A stretch of 38,991 nucleotides of DNA from assembly GCA_009692205.1 (NCBI GenBank), contig SHZR01000024.1:1-38991 (forward strand), written 5' to 3'. Below, one piece after another: positions 24,820 through 32,501 of this stretch; the stretch's first letter is position 1; the number at the start of each line of letters is the position of its first letter. Position numbers and translations under genes: made by a program. This DNA is from Gemmatimonadota bacterium (GTDB taxonomy: Bacteria > Gemmatimonadota > Gemmatimonadetes > Longimicrobiales > Gaopeijiaceae). The notes beneath the pieces were generated by a model. The model was not told the DNA's origin, did not search any database, and saw only the letters and a list, made by a program, of their open reading frames with translations.

Positions 24820-27144
24820 ATGACGACCCAAGCGACCAGGGACACTAAGCCCTCCCAGAGGGAGCCTTCGACCGAGGGGCTCGGGGAGATCTCGCCTCCT
24901 TACAAGGAGGCCGCGATCGCGGGCGCGCTCGTCTTCGCGCTCTACGCACTCACTCTCGCGCGCACCACGGCGTTCTGGGACACGAGCGAGTACATCGCCA
25001 CCGGGCACATCATGGGGATCCCGCACCCCCCGGGGAACCCGCTCTTCGTCGTGCTCGCTCGGGCCTGGTCCGTGCTGCTCGCGCCGCTCGGCCTCGATGT
25101 CGCCGTGCGGATCAACCTCTTCAGCGCGTTCATGAGCGCGAGCTCGCACGCGCTCTGGTTCCTCGTCGTCCACCACATCCTGCGCTACTTCTCGCCCGAT
25201 CGCACGTTTCGACTCGTCGGGGCGGCGGCCGCGGTCCTCGTCAGCGCCACGGCGTTCACCGTCTGGAACCAATCGAACGTCAACGAGAAGGTCTACACGG
25301 TCTCGCTACTCGCGATCGCGCTGCTCACATGGTTGGCCGTCCGCTGGCAGGAGAACCTCGGGAAGGGGAAAGACGACCATCTGCTGGTGCTGATGGTGTT
25401 CATCCTCGCGCTGAGCGTGGGCAACCACCTCATGGCCTTCCTGGCGGCCCCCGCGATCGGGGTCTTCGTGCTGATGGTCCACCCGCGATCGCTGCTGAAC
25501 TGGAGGCTCTACCTCGCCGGCGTCGTGGCGGCCGTGGTCGGGCTCTCCATCCATCTCTTCCTGCCGATCCGAGCGGGGCTCAGCCCCGTCATCAACGAGG
25601 CCGCACCTACGTGCCCGGACATCACCTCCGCGATCGGCGCGGTGGTCACGTACGGCAGGGCCGGGTGCGTCGCGCTGGCGGATGCGCTCAATCGCTCGCA
25701 ATACGACAAGCCGCCGCTGATGCCGCGGCTGGCGCCGCTCAGCTCGCAGATCGTCAACTACCTCCAGTACTTCGACTGGCAGTGGGCGCGGAGCGTCGGG
25801 GGCGTCAACACCGTGTTCGCCAACCTGCGCCTCCCCTTCACGATGCTCTTCACCGGGCTCGGCGTCTGGGGCGCGATCGAGCACGCGCGCTGGGACAAGA
25901 AGAGCTTCGCGTTCCTGTTCACGCTGTTTGCCACGCTGTCGGCGGGGTTGCTGTTCTACCTGAACTTCAAGTACGGCTACTCGCTCCAGTCGCCGTTGGA
26001 CGACCGCGATCTCCACGAAGTGCGCGAGCGCGACTACTTCTTCGTGGTGAGCTTCTCGGTGTGGGGGCTCTGGGCCGGGATGGGGATCGTGACCCTCTGG
26101 CAGGAAGCTGCGCTCGAGCTCAAGTGGACGCTGCGCAGGGCGAGCCCGGTGCTCGGCCTGGCGATGCTGCCGCTCGCGCTCAACTGGAGCTGGGCGTCCC
26201 GCGCCGACGACTACGCGGCGCGCGACTGGGCGCACAACCTGCTTATGAGCGTGGAGCCCTACTCGATCCTCTTCACCAATGGGGACAACGACACGTTCCC
26301 TCTCTGGTATCTCCAGGAGGTCGAGGGGATACGCCGCGACGTCACGGTGATCGTCACGTCCTACCTGAACACCGACTGGTACGTGCGCCAGTTGAAGGAG
26401 CTCACGAGCCCGTGCGAGCCGGGGGAGGATCCGGCGAGCGACCCGACGCGCATCCAGTGCCAGCGGCCCTATACGGCGGAGAACACCGCGGCCGCGTATG
26501 TGGCGAATGCCGCCGATGCGGCCGGCAGAGTCCCCCTGGTCTTGAACCACGCGATCACGTCTCCGACCCGCTCGATCTTCGGCCTCAGCGAGGAGCAGAT
26601 CGTCCAGGTCTCGCAGCAGTACGTGCCCATCGAGAGCGACATGCAGCTCACGATGGGTAACGTCTCTGCCGTCTTCAGGGCCGGCGACGTCCTCTCGCCG
26701 TGGCAGCAGTTCGCGCTCAACCTCATCAACGACTCGATCGATGAGCGCCCCATCTACTTCGCGTCGAGCGGCAACGCCGCCGCGTCGCTGGGCCTCCAGC
26801 AGTACCTCCTGCGCCAGGGACTCGCCTTCCGCCTGAACAACGGTGAACTCCTGGCCGACGAGGGCTCCGGGTTCGTGCGCATCGACACCTCGCCGTTCGC
26901 GCCCGTGACCGGTGCCTGGCTGGACGTCGCACGCACGCAGGTCCTGGCGGACCAGGTGTTCATCCACCGCGGGGGCCTCCCCGACGAGTGGCCTCACTGG
27001 CCCGATCGATCCACGCTCGGCATCCCGAGCTACTACGCGTGGGCGTACATCGCGCTGGCTCAGGCCGCGCTCCAGGCCAACGATCAGACGGCGCTCGACC
27101 GGTACCAGGAGCGCGCCGAGGCCTGGTCCGTCCTGGCCGGCTGA
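24820..27144 (+). CDS. DUF2723 membrane protein (TMEM260/GT-C-like O-mannosyltransferase family)
   Basis: The 774-residue protein has about eleven hydrophobic helices up to residue ~460, then a long soluble C-terminal domain. The first outside loop reads FWDTSEYIATGHIMGIPHPPGNPLF, in parts WDTSEY and GIPHPPGNPLF; Asp/Glu there is typical of the catalytic loop of GT-C glycosyltransferases. VGNHLMAFLAAPAIG and a cytosol-exposed ERDYFFVVSFSVWG are DUF2723 hallmarks. Human TMEM260, in the same family, is a protein O-mannosyltransferase. The bacterial relatives, common in FCB-group genomes, are presumed polyprenol-sugar-dependent protein glycosyltransferases. The C-terminal part (NGDNDTFPLWYLQEVEGIRRD) is expected on the periplasmic side. 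Confidence 0.85.
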   Translation: MTTQATRDTKPSQREPSTEGLGEISPPYKEAAIAGALVFALYALTLARTTAFWDTSEYIATGHIMGIPHPPGNPLFVVLARAWSVLLAPLGLDVAVRINLFSAFMSASSHALWFLVVHHILRYFSPDRTFRLVGAAAAVLVSATAFTVWNQSNVNEKVYTVSLLAIALLTWLAVRWQENLGKGKDDHLLVLMVFILALSVGNHLMAFLAAPAIGVFVLMVHPRSLLNWRLYLAGVVAAVVGLSIHLFLPIRAGLSPVINEAAPTCPDITSAIGAVVTYGRAGCVALADALNRSQYDKPPLMPRLAPLSSQIVNYLQYFDWQWARSVGGVNTVFANLRLPFTMLFTGLGVWGAIEHARWDKKSFAFLFTLFATLSAGLLFYLNFKYGYSLQSPLDDRDLHEVRERDYFFVVSFSVWGLWAGMGIVTLWQEAALELKWTLRRASPVLGLAMLPLALNWSWASRADDYAARDWAHNLLMSVEPYSILFTNGDNDTFPLWYLQEVEGIRRDVTVIVTSYLNTDWYVRQLKELTSPCEPGEDPASDPTRIQCQRPYTAENTAAAYVANAADAAGRVPLVLNHAITSPTRSIFGLSEEQIVQVSQQYVPIESDMQLTMGNVSAVFRAGDVLSPWQQFALNLINDSIDERPIYFASSGNAAASLGLQQYLLRQGLAFRLNNGELLADEGSGFVRIDTSPFAPVTGAWLDVARTQVLADQVFIHRGGLPDEWPHWPDRSTLGIPSYYAWAYIALAQAALQANDQTALDRYQERAEAWSVLAG

Positions 27145-27157
27145 TCGTCGGCCCGCG

Positions 27158-28333
27158 GTGGCCGCCGGTCCGGGACACATCGTCGTAGTCGGGGGTGGCG
27201 TATTCGGTGCGGCGAGCGCGCTCGAGCTCCGAGCGCGCGGCTGGACCGTCACGCTACTCGATCCGCACCCCCTGCCGTACGAGGGCGCGTCCTCGACCGA
27301 CGTGAGCAAGCTCGTCCGCATGGACTACGGCTCGGACGTCTTCTATCACGAACTCGCGGAGGCCGCCCTCGCGGGGTGGGACGACTGGAACGCCGCGTGG
27401 CCGCGCCGCCTGTATCACCAGGACGGGCTGCTCGTGCTGTCGCGGGGCCCGATGCTCCCAGGAGGCTTCGAGTACGAGAGTTGGCGCGGCCTGCGCGAGC
27501 GCGGCTACGAGCCGGAGCGCCTGAGCGAGCGCACTCTCGCCGAGCGGTTCCCCGCGTGGCGCGCGGCGAGCTTCCCCGACGGGTACGTGAATGCGCGCGC
27601 GGGTTGGGCGGAGAGCGCCGCGGTGGTCGAGCGCCTGCTCGATCTCGCGCGCCGAGCAGGGATCTCGATCCACCTGGACGGGTTCGCCTCGCTGGTCGAC
27701 GCGGGCTCGCGGGTGGCCGGTGTGGTCACGACCTCGGGGGAGCGCATCGTCGCGGACAGGGTGCTCGTGTGTGCGGGCGCCTGGACGCCCACGCTACTCC
27801 CCTGGCTCTCCGACCGCCTCTGGACGGTCGCCCAGCCGGTGCTGCACTTCCGAGCCGCAGACCCGACTGCGTTCCGAGGCGAGCGCTTCCCCCCGTGGAC
27901 TGCGGACATCGCCGGCAGCGGCTGGTATGGATTTCCGGCGATCGCCGACGGCAGCGTGAAGATCGGACACCACGGCACGGGCGCGCGCGTGCACCCCGAG
28001 GCGCGGGGAGAGGTGTCGCGCGAGCACGTGGCAAAGGCGCGTGCGTTCCTGCGCGACGCGCTTCCCGCCCTGGCGGACGCCCCGCTCGTCCAGCACCGCG
28101 TCTGTCTCTACTGCGACACCTTCGACGGCGACTTCCTCATCGATCACGACCCCGACCGCGAGGGACTCGTCGTCGCGAGCGGCGGCAGCGGGCACGCCTT
28201 CAAGTTCGCGCCGGTGCTCGGGCAGATCATCGCGGACGCGGTGGAGCGGCGGCCCCATCGAGGGTCCGAACGGTTCGGTTGGCGCTCCACCGGCGGTCGT
28301 CGCGCGGAGGAGGCCCGGTTCGTCGGGGAGTGA
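27158..28333 (+). CDS. FAD-dependent oxidoreductase, monomeric sarcosine oxidase-like
   Basis: The 391-residue flavoprotein belongs to the DAO/MSOX family and oxidises secondary or N-methyl amino acids, releasing H2O2 and aldehyde. GTG 27158 leads straight into the Rossmann dinucleotide motif IVVVGGGVFGAASALEL. The family motif AGWAESAAVVERLLDLAR and a CAGAWTP strand follow. Near the C-terminus HRVCLYCDTFDGDFLIDHDP has a Cys at the place of the covalent 8-alpha-S-cysteinyl FAD link of sarcosine oxidase (where CMYTxTPDxxFIID is usual). ASGGSGHAFKFAPVLG is the closing FAD motif. It lies 13 bases after the DUF2723 stop. The substrate is not predictable. Confidence 0.88.
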   Translation: MAAGPGHIVVVGGGVFGAASALELRARGWTVTLLDPHPLPYEGASSTDVSKLVRMDYGSDVFYHELAEAALAGWDDWNAAWPRRLYHQDGLLVLSRGPMLPGGFEYESWRGLRERGYEPERLSERTLAERFPAWRAASFPDGYVNARAGWAESAAVVERLLDLARRAGISIHLDGFASLVDAGSRVAGVVTTSGERIVADRVLVCAGAWTPTLLPWLSDRLWTVAQPVLHFRAADPTAFRGERFPPWTADIAGSGWYGFPAIADGSVKIGHHGTGARVHPEARGEVSREHVAKARAFLRDALPALADAPLVQHRVCLYCDTFDGDFLIDHDPDREGLVVASGGSGHAFKFAPVLGQIIADAVERRPHRGSERFGWRSTGGRRAEEARFVGE

Positions 28334-28657
28334 CTACGCGCCGCGGCGCGGGCGCGTCATGTTGTCCAGGAACACCCGATCCTTGCCCGTGAGCACGGCG
28401 ACACCGTCCGCCTCCACCATGGAGAGGAGGCGCCGGACCTCGTCCTGGTTGATCGGGTGAAGGCTCGCTAGGTCGATCCCGCCCCAGCGCTCACGGTCGT
28501 CGCGACCGACCGCGCCGCTCGAAGCGTAGTGCGAGTTCGGGGCCTCCACGCGGCGCGGCGCCGCGGCGTCTCGCCGTCGCCGGGTCGCGAACCACGCAGC
28601 GATCCCCAGCCCGCCCACGGCGAGGCCAGCCAGCATGGGCATCAGAGATTCTATCAT
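28334..28657 (-). CDS. Small membrane-anchored protein, last gene of the Mre11-Rad50-fusion operon
   Basis: The 107-residue protein has one N-terminal helix (SLMPMLAGLAVGGLGIAAWFATRRRR), then a positive linker. The soluble domain reads GGIDLASLHPINQDEVRRLLSMVEADGVAVLTGKDRVFLDNM. The soluble part looks like a folded helix-turn-strand domain rather than a linker, but I do not recognise it. Its ATG overlaps the stop of the fused nuclease/ATPase gene (ATGA at 28654-28657), so the two are translationally coupled. It could tether that protein or its DNA to the membrane. Its stop abuts the convergent oxidoreductase stop. Confidence 0.75.
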   Translation of the reverse strand: MIESLMPMLAGLAVGGLGIAAWFATRRRRDAAAPRRVEAPNSHYASSGAVGRDDRERWGGIDLASLHPINQDEVRRLLSMVEADGVAVLTGKDRVFLDNMTRPRRGA

Positions 28658-31155
28658 CCCACTCGCGTCGTCTTGCGTTGCACCGGAACCTCGAACGTCA
28701 CGCGCCCGGGTCCGGCGAGCGCGGGCCTCAAAGGGGGCCCACCCCCCATCTCTTCCTCGCGAACCTCAAGAACGTAGTCGAACAGCTCGGGTCGGGCATC
28801 GACCACGTCCCCACGCGTGAAGAGGATGACCCGCGGAATCTCCTCCAGCAACTCACGTACCAGCAGGACGGTGCGGATCTGCGTCTCCCCGTCCAGCCGA
28901 TCGAATGGCTCTTCGACGGCGAGGGAGCCAAGCACGCGGCCCGCGGCCGCCACGAGCGACGCCGCCGCGACCCGGATGGCGACCCGCCCGGTGGCGAGGT
29001 CCTCCTCCGACATCGGCCTGAGCGGCCCCTCGCTGCCCTCGAGACGCACGGTCTCGCCATCCCAGCTGAGCGCGAGGATCCTGCTGCCGGAGATCCGGCA
29101 CACGAACCGCGAGGCGCGTTGGAGCAGCAGATCGGTCGCCCTGGCCAGGCGCGCCGCGTGGAGACGCTTGAGCACCGCGACCACCGCGCCTGCGGCGCCC
29201 GTGGGCTCGTCGGTCGATACGCCCACCACCACGTCGAGCTCTTGGGGGCGAGCCCGCAGGAGCTCGACCCGCTCCGATCCGGCCTCGAGCGCCGCGTGTA
29301 GGCGCAGCGAACGACCCTCCAACTCCTGCAGCGCCGGCGGCTTCAGCTCGAGCTGCTCCCACCGGCTGCGCCACCAACCGCCGTCCTGCACGACGGACTC
29401 CCACTGATCGCGCAGCTCGGTCAGCACTTCCTCGTAGTGGCTCTCGAGCACGCGGCCGCAGGTGGGGCACGGCGCCTCCGGGCCCGCCGACTCCATGCGT
29501 CGGATGCGCGCCCTCAGCTCCCTCGCCCGGTCCCGGTATGCCTGCAGCGTCGTCTCGGCATCTTGCCGTTCGCGCAGCCAGTCCATCGTGCCCACCTCGA
29601 GGTCCCCGTCGACCTCCGCGACGTCGGCGCGGCTGGCGCGTAGGTCGCGCTCGGCGGTCCGGAACTCCGCGGCCACCTGCTCGGGGTTGACGCGGATCGC
29701 ACCGCGCGACCGGGCCGCAGCGGCCTGATCGGGCGCATGGCCGGCTGACCAAGCCGACGTGGGCGCGGCGCCAAGCCGACCTAGCGCGGTTCGCAACACG
29801 TCGAGGCCACGGCTCTCCGCGACGGCCTCGACGGCTCGATACCATGCACCCTCGAGCGTCTCGGGCTCCGATCCGCCCCAGAGGGCACCGAGCGCGCCCT
29901 CCCTACCGCCCGGCACCGCCGCGACCAGCAGCTCGAGAATCGCTCGCCTTCCCCTGCCGCTCCCGCCCACCAGCGCGGTCAGACCGACCGGGATCGACGT
30001 GCTCACGCGGCCCACGCCGGACACCTCGCCGTCCAGCGCGTCGACGGCGCCGTGCGGCAAGAGCGTCGATGGCTCGGCGTCCGGAATGCCTTCGGCGAGC
30101 AGCTCCGCGGCCGCCTCATCGAGCCGACCCTCGCGCTCGAGCTCCGCGGCGGCCGCTTCCCGCAGGAGGCGGGGGGCCTCCACGGGAAGCCACGCCTCGG
30201 CCGGCACCTTGAGCTCCTTACCCGCCTCCACCGCAAGGTGGAGCGCTTGGGCGCGTAGTTCCTTGAGCGGCTCGCCTTGGAGCGCCAGCAGATCCGCAGG
30301 AGCGGCACCTTCGAGGCGGAGACGCACGATTTTGCCCGCGATCCCGCCGGGGACCTCAGCGGTGACCTCGCGCACCCTCCTGCGCAGGCGGTCAGGCTCT
30401 CCGCGGCCCACCTTCACCGGCGCCAGCGCCACGACGGGGCGACCGGGTATCGGATGGAACGCCACCTGCCCGGTCCGCAGGTCCACCGTGAGGAAGCCCT
30501 TCTCGTCCGCGGCCTCCGCCCACGGATCGAGCGCCACGCGTTCGAGCGAGCCCGAGTACCTGGCCCTCGACGTGACTTTGCGACGGCGGTGCTCGCCGCC
30601 GAGCGCGACGTAGTTCCACTCGCCGGAATCGACGTGGATGCCCCGGTCGTCCCTACCCGACTCCTGCGCGTGCACGACGAGGAGATTCCACTGCATGCGG
30701 GGGTCCGGCTCCGGAAGAGTAGGCGGATGCCGGGTGACGGCTCGGTGGGGAATCAGTGCGGCGTGCAGGCCGAGACGCTCGATCAGGATCGAGCGCGGGA
30801 GGCCCGTCGCGGCCTCCACGTTGGGGAACGTGTCGAAGACGGCGAACGCCCCCGGATCGCCCTCCCGCCTCGGGGTATCGCGGGGTCCGGCGACCATGAG
30901 AACCGGAACCTCCGGGAGCGACGCGCGAAAGACTTCGAGGCCGCGCGCCAGCGCCACCACCGCGCTCGCCGGGGGGTCGGGTCGGTCGAAGACGTCGCCC
31001 GCGATGACCACGACATCGGGCCGGAGCCGGACGATCTCCAGGCTCGCGCGCTCGAACGCCGCGGCCACGTCGCGCTCCCGCACGTCCGCACCCCTCTCGA
31101 CGCGGCCGTAGGCGCGAAAGCCGAGATGCAGGTCGGACAGGTGCGCGACGATCAC
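28654..31155 (-). CDS. Single-chain Mre11(SbcD)-Rad50(SbcC)-like fusion with altered catalytic motifs
   Basis: The 833-residue protein joins a metallophosphoesterase (1-~240), a linker and capping-like region (240-380), and a Rad50/SbcC/YhaN-like ATPase split by a short coiled coil. Mre11 half: motif I D8/H10 (SDLHLG), II GDVFD 53-57 and IV H162 are kept. GNHD has become GPRD (90-93), and GHxH has become GGEH (186-189). Rad50 half: the Walker A site reads GGSGRGRR (397-404), with Lys and Ser/Thr both Arg. The zinc hook CPTC (563-566) is intact. The signature is MSEED (715-719), Walker B is LAVEEPFDRLD (745-755), and the switch His is Arg781 (FTRGD). It is probably a DNA-end-binding pseudoenzyme or divergent nuclease. 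GTG 31155 overlaps the upstream stop. Confidence 0.85.
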   Translation of the reverse strand: MIVAHLSDLHLGFRAYGRVERGADVRERDVAAAFERASLEIVRLRPDVVVIAGDVFDRPDPPASAVVALARGLEVFRASLPEVPVLMVAGPRDTPRREGDPGAFAVFDTFPNVEAATGLPRSILIERLGLHAALIPHRAVTRHPPTLPEPDPRMQWNLLVVHAQESGRDDRGIHVDSGEWNYVALGGEHRRRKVTSRARYSGSLERVALDPWAEAADEKGFLTVDLRTGQVAFHPIPGRPVVALAPVKVGRGEPDRLRRRVREVTAEVPGGIAGKIVRLRLEGAAPADLLALQGEPLKELRAQALHLAVEAGKELKVPAEAWLPVEAPRLLREAAAAELEREGRLDEAAAELLAEGIPDAEPSTLLPHGAVDALDGEVSGVGRVSTSIPVGLTALVGGSGRGRRAILELLVAAVPGGREGALGALWGGSEPETLEGAWYRAVEAVAESRGLDVLRTALGRLGAAPTSAWSAGHAPDQAAAARSRGAIRVNPEQVAAEFRTAERDLRASRADVAEVDGDLEVGTMDWLRERQDAETTLQAYRDRARELRARIRRMESAGPEAPCPTCGRVLESHYEEVLTELRDQWESVVQDGGWWRSRWEQLELKPPALQELEGRSLRLHAALEAGSERVELLRARPQELDVVVGVSTDEPTGAAGAVVAVLKRLHAARLARATDLLLQRASRFVCRISGSRILALSWDGETVRLEGSEGPLRPMSEEDLATGRVAIRVAAASLVAAAGRVLGSLAVEEPFDRLDGETQIRTVLLVRELLEEIPRVILFTRGDVVDARPELFDYVLEVREEEMGGGPPLRPALAGPGRVTFEVPVQRKTTRVG

Positions 31156-31577
31156 GACGTCGGCGGGCTCCCCTGCTCCGAGCCTACAGTGACGACCTCG
31201 CTGGGCTCGGACGCTAGTGCCGTCTCCGTGGGCACCTGCGGCTCCAGAGTCTCACCGGCGACAAGCCCGGTCGCGCCGGCGCTCTCCCCGAGCATGACGC
31301 CGTAGATCATTCCGCTGGCCGAGAGGAGCACCAGACAGCCGACCAGGAGGGACGCGGGAATCGGCGCCCTCGGCAGCAACGCCCCCGTGATGACGAAGCC
31401 TAGGCCAGCTCCGAGCGCAGCCGCGGCGCCCGGGCACGGCAACCGACCGTGCGCGTCAGTCTCGGCCGCGGATGCCATGCCGCCGAGCACCGACCCGCAC
31501 GCGAACAGCGGGAGGCCCGCGAGCAGCGCGAGACCCAGTCCCTGTCCGAGACGCCCCTCTCCGAGGGACTCAAACAT
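31152..31577 (-). CDS. Membrane protein, C-terminal member of a possible split pair
   Basis: The 141-residue protein has three or four hydrophobic helices (LGLALLAGLPLFACGSVLGGM, AAALGAGLGFVITGALL, SLLVGCLVLLSASGMIYGVML). A Ser/Thr/Glu-rich soluble tail ends SEQGSPPTS. It starts at ATG 31577, two codons after the TGA that ends the upstream membrane ORF, in the same reading frame. The two may therefore be halves of one protein. Its TGA overlaps the GTG of the Mre11-Rad50 fusion. I do not recognise the family. Confidence 0.7.
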   Translation of the reverse strand: MFESLGEGRLGQGLGLALLAGLPLFACGSVLGGMASAAETDAHGRLPCPGAAAALGAGLGFVITGALLPRAPIPASLLVGCLVLLSASGMIYGVMLGESAGATGLVAGETLEPQVPTETALASEPSEVVTVGSEQGSPPTS

Positions 31578-31580
31578 GCT

Positions 31581-31868
31581 TCACAGGGTTCCGAACATGG
31601 CGGCCGCAGCGAAGGCGCCGAAGCAAAGCAGCCACCGAAGTCGTAGGCGTTCGACGAGGCCCGACCGTTGGCCCAGTGGCAGGGAAGGCGCGGAGTGGAG
31701 GCCCGCGGCCAGCGCGGCGCCCTCGACCGCGAGCACGGCGGTGAGCGAGCGCATGAGGCCCGGCCCGGCGTACAGCAGGATGACGACCGCGACTTCCGCC
31801 GCGATCGCGGCGGCTGCGCCCACGAGGAGCGCGGGCGCCCACGCGGCCCGGGCCGCGCGGGTCGTCAT
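31581..31868 (-). CDS. Small membrane protein, N-terminal member of a possible split pair
   Basis: The 95-residue protein has about three helices: APALLVGAAAAIAAEVAVV, LTAVLAVEGAALAAGL and RWLLCFGAFAAAAMFGTL. The start ATG 31868 overlaps the flavin reductase stop (ATGA at 31865-31868). The stop TGA (31583-31581) is followed in frame by AGC and the ATG of the next membrane ORF. Topology resembles the small AtpI/Atp-assembly type of membrane protein, but there is no sequence signature to support that. Confidence 0.65.
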   Translation of the reverse strand: MTTRAARAAWAPALLVGAAAAIAAEVAVVILLYAGPGLMRSLTAVLAVEGAALAAGLHSAPSLPLGQRSGLVERLRLRWLLCFGAFAAAAMFGTL

Positions 31869-32362
31869 GGCCTCACGGACGTCAGTGCGCCGCGGTGGAA
31901 GAGGAGCGCTGGGGTATCGCTCGATCCGCACGACTGTGGGCAACCCAGGATGATCGTGTGATCGCCGGCCTCCATCACCTCTTCGATCGAGCAATCCAGC
32001 CAGGCGGTGACACCCTCGATCACGGGGTTGCCGGAGGGCGTCTGCCACCAGGCGACACCCTCGAAGCGGCCGTCGGACGGCTGGCGCGCGAACCGGCGCG
32101 CAATGTCCGCTTGACCCTCGGACAGCACGCTCACCGCGAAGCCGCCCGACGCGATCAGCCGATCGTGAGACCCCGTCGACCGCCCGATGCAAATGAGAAC
32201 GAGCGGCGGCTCCAGGGAGACCGACGTGAACGCGTTCACGGTGAGCCCCATGGGAGCCCCCTGCGCGTCGCGCGTGGTGACCACCGTGACTCCGGTCGGG
32301 AAACAGGCCATCACGGAGCGCAGCGTGGCTCCGGCCTGACCATCGGCATCCAGGCGACCCAC
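31865..32362 (-). CDS. Flavin reductase-like domain protein (FMN-binding split barrel)
   Basis: The protein belongs to the HpaC/RutF type of NAD(P)H:flavin oxidoreductases. RSVMACFPTGVTVVTTRDAQG leads to the FMN-binding region GLTVNAFTSVSLEPPLVLICI, then SGGFAVSVLSEGQADIARRF. GDHTIILGCPQS matches the usual GDHxixxGxV, and LLFHRG is near the end. From GTG 32362 it has 165 residues, the normal size. An upstream GTG at 32434 would add an Arg-rich stretch and cross the divergent start region, so it was not chosen. It opens the operon ending with the Mre11-Rad50 fusion. No flavin-dependent monooxygenase partner is nearby. Confidence 0.88.
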   Translation of the reverse strand: MGRLDADGQAGATLRSVMACFPTGVTVVTTRDAQGAPMGLTVNAFTSVSLEPPLVLICIGRSTGSHDRLIASGGFAVSVLSEGQADIARRFARQPSDGRFEGVAWWQTPSGNPVIEGVTAWLDCSIEEVMEAGDHTIILGCPQSCGSSDTPALLFHRGALTSVRP

Positions 32363-32448
32363 TCGGTCCGTCCTCCGCTCGAAATGGCGTCGGGAGCGTC
32401 CCCCGGGACGCCCGCGGGGCTTCGGCTTGCCCACCGAAGGGTCGGCGC

Positions 32449-32456
32449 TAGCTTTT
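32449..32456 (+). promoter_or_regulatory. Candidate -10/-7 element (TAGCTTTT)
   Basis: GCTAGCTTTTCAAGCC lies 46 bases before ATG 32502 and nearly repeats the string before the acyl-CoA dehydrogenase gene (8291-8305). It would drive the lipoprotein and importer operon. Confidence 0.38.
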
Positions 32457-32501
32457 CAAGCCCGGGCCCCGTGCGCGAGCCCGCACCGACCCAACGGCTT
32501 G

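Noticed and set aside
25306-27321. 671-codon open frame on the minus strand opposite the DUF2723 gene
   Set aside because: It is rich in Arg/Val/Gly/Asp with no domain motifs. It arises from GC-rich third positions of the real gene on the other strand.
32363-32501. Cobalamin riboswitch before the BtuFCD-like operon
   Set aside because: The gap is about 140 bases. I see no B12-box-like conserved core, and the region is too short for the usual element.
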